DNA of 64,000 nt from Homarus americanus (lineage: Eukaryota > Arthropoda > Malacostraca > Decapoda > Nephropidae). The stretch lies in NCBI RefSeq assembly GCF_018991925.1, contig NW_024724368.1, forward strand, positions 5,358,545 through 5,422,544, read 5' to 3'. Every line of letters starts with the position of its first letter. Position 1 is the first letter of the stretch. Shown in pieces: positions 1 through 33,600 of the stretch. Position numbers and translations under genes: made by a program. The notes beneath the pieces are model-generated. The model was given only the letters and a program-made list of their open reading frames with translations, was not told where the DNA came from and searched no databases.

Positions 1-385
1 CTGCACATCAAACCACAGTTAAAACAGTTCTTCACTCTCCTAGCCCAGTGAGGCCTTTGAGAGCCAGTCAAGTTTCAGGTTCACCAGGTTGTTTATCTAT
101 GCAATACTATATCATTCTGCTTAGTACTGGTGCATCACAAAACTGATCATCTGCAAATAAGATATGGTAACTTTTAAGAGTATGTACGATTAGTTTTTCT
201 TCAATCGACTGGGTCCTTTCACTATTTATTTACCAATAAAGAGACCTTTAAAGATAATTGTAATTCAATTTCCTGATGTCTACTGCCATTCCATAAGAAA
301 GCATTATACGATGTTGGTTACTATTAAAATGTTAAAGTTGTTCTCAGTTAATTCTACATGGTTTTAAACTTAAACAAACTAAATA

Positions 386-1400
386 CAGGTATCCCTTGCT
401 ATATGAACGTTCGAGATACAAAAATTCGCTTATACGAATTTCTTAAATTAACAATTCTTTTTCATTTCATGAAGGCTTCCCCCAGCTTATACAAATTTTG
501 GTCCAAGCAAAAAATTCAAATCGCACACCTGCAGGAGTCAATTGGGGCGGCCACTTTCCCATAACCCCCCTCCCTATCAGCCTGAGGTGTGAGCTATGTA
601 AAGGTTATTTTCCAATTCATAATTTCAGGCAGATATACAATACTGTCTTCATATTTATTTTACTCCGTTACACGCACACACAATCCTACATATAGAATGT
701 GCAAAAAAAATTTAATAAAAGAAAAAATTATCACAAGGTCAAAAACATAAAGGGAATAAACATTTCTTCGTGTGCCAGCGAGTTAGTGGGCTGAGGGGGG
801 ATTTATGTTATGGTTATTTTTCACCTCGTAATTTGGGAGAGATAAACATAACTTTCTTCTTACTCGTTTTATTCGGTTATATTGACACACAATTCAACAT
901 ACATAATCTGTAAAAATGAATAGAAATAACTATCATATGGTCAAACACATAAAAGGAATAAACATTTCTTTGTATGCGAGTTAGCATGCTGAGTGAGGGA
1001 GCTGGAGGGGAAGGGGGGGGGGCAGAAGGTAACGTCCCAGCTGGGCCGAGTTGCTATGGCGAGGTTTGAGGCAATGCGGCTGCATCTTATGCAAATGGCG
1101 GTTGTGTTAAACTTTCATTTAGCTTTTCCATAATGCTTTTAACTGCATATTTTCATTAAAATAATATTTTATTAATGTTTTTAATGTGATAGGTAGTAAA
1201 TTACATAAGTTAGGTTTTTTTTTTTTTTTGTTCCTGAACCGATACCATGTTTTGCTGGAATGATATTGTGATTTTCTTGTCATTGGGGAAATAAACCCAA
1301 TTACCGGGTGTTCCCCATGTTCTGTTATTCAAGATATGAAAATTCACTTCATGAATGAATTTCCAGGAAGCAAACCCATTCATTAAGCGAGCGATACCTG
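386..1400. mobile_element. Tigger/pogo-like DNA transposon, non-coding copy
   Basis: The left end CAGGTATCCC and right end GCGATACCTG form imperfect inverted ends, each flanked by TA (384-385, 1401-1402), as expected for Tc1/mariner/pogo elements. The interior matches the copy at 10353-14008. A poly-T run lies near 1212-1229. No intact transposase is visible. The copy sits in the Su(var)3-9 intron at the left window edge. Confidence 0.65.
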
Positions 1401-1484
1401 TATTATCATCATCATGCTTACACTTAAGAATCATTGTTGTGCATAAAAAGATATGAGAATAATAATATAATTACTATACAGTAC

Positions 1485-23545
<22,061 letters not shown>

Positions 23546-23651
23546 TCTGATCTCGCTAAATTCAAAAGTTCATCAACAAACATCCATTATTTTCAAACTC
23601 CTCCACTGCCTCGGCCCTCCTCCCGCTGCACCAAACATCAACAAGCTTAAC

Positions 23652-23660
23652 GGCGGGAAA
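23652..23660 (+). promoter_or_regulatory. E2F-type motif upstream of Su(var)3-9
   Basis: GGCGGGAAA, the reverse of TTTCCCGCC, lies about 110 bp upstream of the Su(var)3-9 start codon in a locally GC-richer stretch (about 23590-23690). It matches the E2F consensus. A role is inferred from position and from the same core near the MDC1 promoter. Confidence 0.4.
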
Positions 23661-24067
23661 ACATCAGCGTTTGGTGGCCTATAACATGTTGATTATCCCT
23701 AATAATTCAATGCTAATATCGGTATAATATTAATTTAAATAATAAATATAGTATATGCATATTTATATATTTAATATTATTAATACCTAAAAGGTTTTTC
23801 TTCATAAATGTACCAATCAGATAAAGACTTTGGGCTCGCATCTCTTAATATATTTATATACACATCGTTTGAACGTCATCTTATAAAACTTTGATAACTA
23901 AACATGCAGTTTTTATGCAGTTTTTATGCAGTTTTGGTCAATTTTATTCTAGGAAATGACAGTTTTTAAAATGATATTATTTTTAGTCACGCAGGGAGGT
24001 ATTACCGCCTGGGAAGATATTGGAAGCATAGTGTTGTATAGTGGACGACCTGTTATTGTAGTGGATT

Positions 24068-24495
24068 TCTCCCCTACAAACGCTGTTTGTCGCTGTGTAG
24101 CTGACCCCACCAATTCCCCAGTGTATGCCTAGTGGTCTAGGTCAACCAGCGCCGCCATACATCACGGAGCGGGGGTCAACTACTAAGCCACGCCTACCCC
24201 CGCTATTTAAGACCTGACCTCGTGGTGACCTGCCTCTTTTCTACCCACACCAACCAGCCAGCAACACCACCTCCTCCTCCGCCTGCCTGGCGGCCCTCGC
24301 TCCCGCCGGCGAGCATGGCGACCCACCAGCTGGTCCTCCTCTGAGCGTCCTCACCAACCAGCTCTCTACATCACGCTTGTAACCATGCTGCCTTCCCAGC
24401 ACCAAGCTGCATTGTACATCCAATACAACATGTATACAGAGAGCACATTGTGAGTTTCCTTTCTCCACCCCATCCTGAGTGTGAACCAAACATAG
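24068..24495. repeat. dispersed repeat copy 1, GC-rich with TATTTAAG motif
   Basis: About 430 bp from CTCCCCTACAAACGCTGTTT to CATCCTGAGTGTGAACCAAA. It recurs in reverse orientation at 55351-56233, and its right part recurs inverted at 24957-25112. It contains a TATA-like TATTTAAG near 24204 followed by a CT-rich stretch, so it could be a terminal repeat carrying a promoter. The class is unknown. Confidence 0.7.
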
Positions 24496-24960
24496 CGTAC
24501 CCCACAATATCATATGGCATCACAAGTTGCTCATCTGACTTTCTTCCTCATTTACACACAATTGCACGGCCTCTTTTGACAACACAAGATATATATCGTT
24601 TCTCATTCTTGATTTTTTCATTTCTCCATTTATTTGTGGTTCAATTTATTGTTTCAAGCCTCTTTCGCAGCTAACCAGCTTCCACCACTGGTTACCAACG
24701 GCCAGGTCGTACATAAAGAAGCAGTAGATATATCGCAAGTGTCGTCGAATTACCATCAGCTGTCCCGCCAGTCTCCGGTAATTTGCCGACAATCGGAATC
24801 AGTCAACAAAGCAAAAGGCAGGCAGATTACCACCGGGTTACAGAAACACACTTGTGAACTGCAGTCTCCCTTAAAAATTACTAAGTCTACACAAAACTGT
24901 TCACAGGAAAAAGACCAATTATTAATATTGAAATTGGTAATATTGTGGGGTACGCTATGT
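24488..24960. repeat. interior of inverted-repeat composite
   Basis: The segment is bounded by CATAGCGTACCCCACAATAT (left) and its reverse complement ATATTGTGGGGTACGCTATG (right). Together with the flanking repeats it forms one inverted structure spanning 24380-25112. No recognisable protein is encoded. Confidence 0.6.
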
Positions 24961-25112
24961 TTGGTTCACACTCAGGATGGGGTGGAGAAAGGAAACTCAC
25001 AATGTGCTCTCTGTATACATGTTGTATTGGATGTACAATGCAGCTTGGTGCTGGGAAGGCAGCATGGTTACAAGCGTGATGTAGAGAGAGCTGGTTGGTG
25101 AGGGTGCTCAGA
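24957..25112. repeat. dispersed repeat copy 2, partial, inverted
   Basis: The reverse complement of about 24345-24490 (GGTTCACACTCAGGATGGGG to GAGAGAGCTGGTTGGTGAGG), with small differences. It ends where a hAT terminus begins at 25114. Confidence 0.75.
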
Positions 25113-25113
25113 G

Positions 25114-26015
<902 letters not shown>

Positions 26016-26055
26016 ACTTCAGCTGGCTGGGAGACATAAATTTTAAAGGGATGTA

Positions 26056-26248
26056 CAGTTGCAGAAATGTGTTTCTATGCCCCCTGTGGTAACCTGTGCC
26101 TCCAAACAGCACCGTCGCAGTAGTAGTATCACTATTTATGAATGAATGGGTATTGGTTGTGTAACGATGGCTGTGATTGGTGGATAGGTTTGCTATAGGT
26201 CACATAGATTGGCCATTTGGAGGGTGTAGGAACACATTTCTGCAACTG
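26056..26248. mobile_element. 193-bp MITE with TA flanks
   Basis: The left end CAGTTGCAGAAATGTGTTTC and the right end (reverse complement CAGTTGCAGAAATGTGTTCC) are almost identical. TA flanks both sides, as for Tc1/mariner-type MITEs. It lies between the two genes. Confidence 0.88.
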
Positions 26249-26252
26249 TACC

Positions 26253-27476
26253 ATAGGCCCTGCAGCCATACCACATTCATACCACCATCCTTGGTAAAGA
26301 GCTAATGAAAATATTTTTTCCACTCACCATCTTTTTATGAACCTAAACTGATCTTTCCTTAATAAACTGTGTGTGTACTACTAAGCAAGTTTATTCCTTT
26401 CATGCACGGGAAGAATACCTGACCATTGTCATTCCTTTGTCATTAAGAAATCCCAGCAACTTGTAGCTATAAATTTTTTTCATTCATTTTATATTCTTTG
26501 CATCTCTGGGAGGTGACCTCTCCTCTTCAACATTTTATATTACATACATACATAAGAACAGCACCATCCCATCTATTGTTAAAATAGTAAACAACAACTG
26601 ATTTATGTACTGTACAGCCCTATAAATGTATTCAATGCATATTTTATCAGTATGTCTAAATCAAATGTAAGTGTATATTTTCAGCCACCGACTGCAACTT
26701 TATTAATAAACCGTTTATTATTATTACATGTATACAGTAAATATGTGATTGTACAGTATATATTTATTGTAACTGAAAATGTTTAATTTTCGCTCGTTGT
26801 CTGGGAAACACCATCACCTGAGGGTTTCTCATGATGTGCTCCAGCTTCACACTGCTCTAATTTGGGAATATATTCTTAACCTCTTGAATCTCAATAATAT
26901 CCCATGACTCTGCCATATTTACTACAATATTGTGACATCACACAAAACACCCTTCCACTTCTGAGGACATGGCCTCCTGTGGAACCCACAGGAGGTCAAG
27001 ACATCACTGTTTGGGTCTATAGTGGGTGGATGTCTAATATTGTTCATAGCAGCATATATGAGACTTTGTGGAAGCATCGAGGCAGATATAGACAAACCTG
27101 GCCTTTCTCCCATTACATCCCGAGTTAATTTTGGCCACTCTCGGCCTCCTAGGATGAACTGAGTATGTCATCATGGCAAAAAGATTACTGTAAAGACTCC
27201 AGCTAAACTTACATTAAAACAAAAAGTTTTAAAGTAAGCTTCAAAAATAAAATGATTGATTTAGCATTGAATTACATAATTTATAAGGTTAAAACACAAG
27301 AGGTAAACAGGTACAGTTCTTTTGAGGCATACTACAAGTAGATAACAATATTTCTTCAAAAAACATTGTTTTCCAATACAGTACACATATATAATGTAAA
27401 AATAAAAATGTACATTGCAAGAGATTTGTTGCCTAATACAGTGCCATTATGTAATATAATGGTGAAATTTGTCTTT
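26253..27476. other. intergenic region between MDC1 and Su(var)3-9
   Basis: This region should hold the MDC1 3' UTR and polyadenylation site. AATAAA on the minus strand occurs near 26700 and 26760, but none could be singled out. No other gene was seen. Confidence 0.4.
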
Positions 27477-27679
27477 CTATTCCAAATAAAAGTCATCCAG
27501 AAGCAGCTCATGACGCAATAAACCTGTGAGGATGAACTCTGTCCCTAGAATAGGAATTCCCATTTTCTTGAAAGAAGTCCATTGGTGTTTATCCTCCAGA
27601 CAGGAAACTATTCTCAGTTGTGGTGCATATTTCTTTGGGGGCATATCCAGGTACTCCCCACCAGAGCATTCAACAATTT
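27477..27679 (-). CDS. MDC1: MDC1 exon 12: BRCT2 and stop
   Basis: This exon completes Glu2007 (G|AA) and adds 66 residues and TAG at 27479-27477. The acceptor is TCTTCAACAG. IVECSGGEYLDMPPKKYAPQ then WTSFKKMGIPILGTEFILTG is the second BRCT repeat. The human protein has a matching IPLxxPEFLLTG-type helix. The protein ends DDFYLE, slightly shorter than human. Confidence 0.95.
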
Positions 27680-30600
27680 CTGTTGAAGAAAATTTCCTCA
27701 TTAAAATCTGCTTGTACATGTATTAGCCCCTGTCTCATGGCAATAACAATTACTGTATATAAATTTGGGTTAATACATTTAGTTTGTATAATCCATTCAC
27801 CCCACTGTAATTTTCCATAAGCTGTGAGATGAAATGTGCTGTTCACGTGAGGGAAAATTCCTCTATCAGTAAGCCGACCCTGAGAATGTAGGGTTAGCCC
27901 AACCTCTCCTTCAGAGCTCCCCTCACAGACACCAGTCCTCACTTGAAGCTCACGAGAATGGGACGGGTGACCTAGCTCAGTCAAGCTGAGCCCCCATCCT
28001 TAAATAATACTCACAGCTTATAGTGTTAATTACGGTGCATCTACTGATAGACCGTTACCAATATAGTTTTACAAATACATGGGCAAAAGACCATTTTGGG
28101 TTTGTAACTTAACCCCTCAACTTATTTATATATAAGCCAAGTTAATGGAACTCTACCCAAAGCTTATATATATAGCGTACTGTACAAGTAGTCATGTATC
28201 ACTCAAAGGTAATAAATAATGTTGTTAGGAAGGTATATGCATATAAAATACTATACAAAATGTTATAGTTGCAAGCTGAGTGAATAACTTCTGATACAAC
28301 TTATCCTTTTATTTTCAAGTCAAATTGCATTATGTATACTACAGTATATTTTATTCTTTTCCTATTAGTGAAGATGTTATATTTACCATCATTAATCACA
28401 CACCATAAGAGGCTGATCATACAGTAATATAAAACTGAATTAATAAATAAACCTGGCAAATGCAGCACTGCCCGATCATCCCCCTCTGCAACCCCCAGCC
28501 TGTTTATATATGCAATATCTTAGCTTTTGTCTTTAGTAGCTCTTGTTAGGTCTACAGCAAATCTGATTAGACTATTTTACAGTATTTGGTGAGAAAGTGT
28601 TGTTCTTTTCATAAGATTTTTTTTAATTTATTTTTTTTTAAATATTACCCTGAATTACTGTCATCAAGATTATCCCTAATCCCCATCCAACTTCAACTCA
28701 GGAGACAGGTAATGCGACGTGATTCCTTTGTTCTAAGTATTTCTCCCTTGCTTTGTTCTGTTAGTTGGTTGAAGAGGGTCCTAGTACAGTATACCAGTTT
28801 CAAGATTTTGTCTTATTTTTCCAATGTGAATTTTTACTTCATTTGCCAGTCTGACCATTACACTTTCGGAATATCAGCTCACCTTGTAATGTACAGTAAG
28901 CATTACAATTATTCATTATTGTATTATTTACTTTAATACTGTTTGTACAGTCTCACCCATAAGTTCGTTAACTCTCCCAGCCAGCTATTGCTGCACTTTT
29001 GGGTGAGACTGTACATTAAAAAAAAATATTTGTTTGCACAGTAATTACAAATAAAATATTTTATGTGGGAGCCAAGACATGGTAACCGAGTACTGTACTG
29101 GTATGTTTGTTGATTTGAAAAATTAAAAACAATCTTTGGAACAATCCGAATAAGGTGCTAAAATCAAACAGAAAACGAACGAATAATTAATAATAATAAT
29201 AAAAAAAAAATGGAAATTGTTGAATGCTAAAATATTCCAAACTCGGTTAATCTGGATTTTCAATAATGCGAGTGACCCAGAGCCCCCTTCTTTTGTTGAA
29301 TTAATGAGGATATACAGTAAACCCTTGCCATTCAAGAGGGATAGATTTCAAGAAGTGGGGTGAATTGACAAAACCTCTAACAGCCACATATATAATACCT
29401 TAAGTATGTGGAAGTCTGAAGCTTTCTCTGTTTTCACTATGTTCTCGTCACGAACAACCTGCGCCACTTTAGCACTTGCAGGAGCACTCGCTTGAACAGA
29501 ATCACGAATTGCTTATTCATTCTTTCTTTGTACCGCACTGTGGATTCGTTCACACCAAACAACCGACCAACCACGGTAGCACTCATCCCCTCCTTTAACT
29601 GTCTAATAATTCAACTTTCTTTGCCAGAGTCATCACTGACTTTTGCCTTTTATGTTTCACTCCACTAGCCTGACACTAGGCAGTCTTTTCAGGGCCATTT
29701 TCGCAAAGAAACACGAAAGATGTGAGAGTATGACACGAGATGCTTTGTCATGGGTACTGGGCGAGGGCAAACAGAGAGAGATGAGACGTTGTGGGCATGT
29801 GGGGTGACTCGTTGCTTTGAGGGAGAAGGCTCGCATGCTAACCACCTGAGCCACCAGCTACTTACCGCGAACCGTAAACCCACGAACGGGAAGGGTTTAC
29901 TGCAATGTATTTCACTTTTCTTATTAAATAACAAAGCAAGTTCAACAAAGCCTTATTTATGCATGCAAATATGATTTGTGCTAAAAGAACAGAACATAAA
30001 ACTTACCTGATATGGTATAGGATACAGTTTATAAAGGCTATTGAAAGTGTTTATAGCAGTGTACAAATTTAGAATGTTTCAAAATGGTGTTAATTTGAAA
30101 TGTCACGATTGAAAATACTGTAGTAATTTAAAATACATTCAATAATTTTCTTCATAAAATGTGTTTAGGTTATACAATAAAGGTACTTTAAATTTCTATA
30201 CTGTATACTGTACTGTACAGTACTATACAATTATACAATATTAATTTCCATAAAAGATGTCACATTTTGATGGTCGCAATGTGGAGAAAAGGAAACCTTT
30301 CAATACTGGACAAGGCTTACATGAAATAGCCCGGCATTGGAAGGGTTTACTGTAATATGCGGCATATTTATACAGTAAAATAAAATTTACAGTACAGCCT
30401 GTATATATGTTACGTTTTTTTTGCAAAATCGGTTATTTTACAAAATTCCCGGCATTCATATTGGTAATTTTGAGAATTAACTTACAAACAGACAATCCAA
30501 ACTAATCTCGCCTTATAGTTAGGTTAGGTTAGGATGGCTCATGTAGATTGATACAGTTAAGTGGAACTTTTTTTTTTTTTAAAAACTTTCATTAACCTGT

Positions 30601-33600
30601 TTGTAAGTTATTTTGCAAAATTACCAATATGCATGCCGGGGATTTTGAAAAATAATCAATTTTGCAAAAAAAAAGTAACATATAAATGGACAACCTGAAA
30701 AAAGCATGCAGAAATATATAAATAAATAAATAAAATACAATATACAGTAATACTTTAATCATCTTACCTTTCATCTGGTCTGGAGCTGGTTTGACTGAGT
30801 CAGTTGCATGAATTGACAATCCCTCAAAGAGCAAAACTGTTTTTGCAGATTTTAGGGATTGGCTCAATTGAAATCCAAATTTGTTCTCAGATTCTGTGTC
30901 TTTCACCAAATATTTCCAAGGATCTGTGGTGGATGATGGGGCAGATTAAGAACAGGTGGGTTCCTGGGGCTTTTTAGTAACAAGAGGTCCCCTCCAATAT
31001 ATTAAATGACATTATTAATGTTTAATTACACACCACAATTAAAAATTGTTATATAGTTATTACAGTTTTATTCTTACCAATAGGATAGCTATGCACACAA
31101 ATTACAGAACTAAAACAGCTCAGCATGCTAAAAAAATTGCTTCAATGCAAAGCATAAAATTTGTCATTACTGTGTTTTCAAATGCAATTTCAGATAACTA
31201 AACAAAATCAACATCTAGAACAATTGAATAAAATTCTTTGCACCAGTTAAAAGTTACACACAAATTAAGTTGGAAATGCTGAGCATGACACACATTACTA
31301 AAATGAAAATGCTGAGTATGGTAAAGGTAATAGCTCGCTTCTCACTTTCACTTCAGCACCAAAATCATGGATAATGAAATTAGAGTCTATGTTTCATAGA
31401 ATTTCATAATCAACAGACAGGAGAGTTAGCATATTCTCTAATAGTTTGAAACTTTGAGGCAAAGACATACTGTCATTGTAAACTTGTCAAAAATTTGAAA
31501 TGTTTACTTATAATTATATGATGCGAGCTGCATATATTTGCATTTCAAATCCCTAATCTCTCACCCGATCCTTTGGTAAATCTGTGGTCAAAAGAGCTGA
31601 AAACTGACACAGTCCTACAGATTTTGAGCAGCACATGCAATTTCTTCCCATTATTGTTCTCAGTCTTGACAAGAAACCATATCTGTCTGTCACTTCAATA
31701 TAAGCAATGAGTTGACTGCTTAGAGCCATAGAGCTTGTCAATAGTGATGAGGTATGTACTCGTATACACATGAAACTGTTCATGTGGGGTTCTGCTTACT
31801 TCTCCTATAGACAATTATATTAATGATAATCCAAATGCACTGTTGAGTCTAATTGTCATTATTATTTTTCTCAAAATATACAATCTATGAATACCACTCA
31901 TATTGGTGAAGACGATATTTTAGGTGTTCACTGCAAGCTAATTAAGTAAGAACTTGTGAAGTTAGCTACATTCTCTGGAGATTAGTAGCCTGAAATGTTA
32001 AAAAAATCTTGGTTGTGATCCAAATAGTAACATGGGACATGTTTCTGTCTATGATTGCCCTTCAAGTCCTTCAATTTCATACCCTGAATCAGAAATACAG
32101 TATGCTAAAAGGGTGCCAAATTTCCTTTGATTATATTTTGACTTTTTGCTAAAGCTAATTCTTAATGCTAAATAATAGAACCTAAATATTCTCAATTTGA
32201 CATGAAAATGACAAACCTGTGAATTTGCAAGTCACTGAAAAGTTACTATGGTGTTTGTAGACAATATATTACATCCAAATGTAACATACTTTTCTTATTT
32301 GGCTGCACAAAGTTAAATATAAAAATTATTATTTAAATAAATGAATTATTAGCCAAATACTGTCCAACATATTTCTATTACAGCATACAAGTCAACATGA
32401 TAACAAGGGCTCTGAAGAAGTCATTTCTTTACTGGGACATAAAGCGGTGGAATATACAGTACATTTAATTAATTCATCTTTGGGGCCTTTGGGCCCCTCA
32501 CATCTGGAGGCCCTGAGGCAACTGTCCATTTTGCACTTATGATAATCTACTACTGTACTGGGTGGATGACTTGTGAAGTGAGCTATCTGAAAGTTTGCGC
32601 TGGTCTTCTGTAAAGTCAAATTTCATTTGCTCCTGATCACAATAAAATCTTTTATTCTTATATTTTTCATTTTACTCTTCTTTTCTAACTCCCACGGTAA
32701 GCTTCCTTAAACAATCAGTGATATCCTCAAACACTAAAGGAGCTCATTTATTTCATGTTTGATGTACAAACAAAGAGATATGACATCAGATGAGTAATCA
32801 AGGGGGGTAGATTCTCATCATTCTTGAACGGTTTAGCTTTTAAAATGCCAAATCTTAATTACTAAAATACTAAGTAGGGATAATTACTAACCAACAAAGT
32901 TTCCAGCTAGTTTTGAAGTCGAGATCCAAGTAGGAGTAACTATGGGTAGACCTCTGCCAATAACAGCCAACAGCTTGAATGTTCTCCGTACATTTGTAGT
33001 GACAAGTACAGAACACTCTCGTGGAGACTCCACAACCATACCTCCTGGAAATGTAATGTAGAAAGTCAGATACTATAGGCAAAATAAGATAGGTTGTTCT
33101 GCTTATTATGAATGCAAAACATTTTGTTAATTCATTTGTAGTACAGTATTTAAATTTATGAAGGTACAGGCATAAATAATGGTAACTCATTCACTAACAT
33201 ATTTGTCAGACCCACATACAGTACATAATCATTTATGAAATGTAAGAAATGTGAAGCAATTACTTAATTTTAGTAGAGTCAGATACTAATGCCTGTATTA
33301 TTAAACAAAATCTTCCCTTGAAGAAGGTCGTCGTGTTTGAACACGAGTTTTAAACTAAATGAGTCCTGAGGGACACCGCAGTACATTGCTTAACGGGGTG
33401 GTGTGGCGGTAAAATTAACCAATTCCAAGATTATAAATAAATTTTATTGGAATTAGTAAATTTTACCGCCACACCATCCCGTTAAGTACAGTACTGCGGT
33501 GTCCCCCAGGACTAATTTAGTTTAAAACTCGGGTTGAAACACGACAACCCTCTTCAAGGGAAGATGTTGTTTAAAAATACGGGCGTAAATCAGTTAGGAA

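Noticed and set aside
1210..1434. 74-aa minus frame as the next Su(var)3-9 exon
   Set aside because: It lies inside the Tigger-like element and lacks the expected pre-SET cysteines.
29826..29857. tRNA gene
   Set aside because: Only an A-box-like half is present; no anticodon arm or B box in register.
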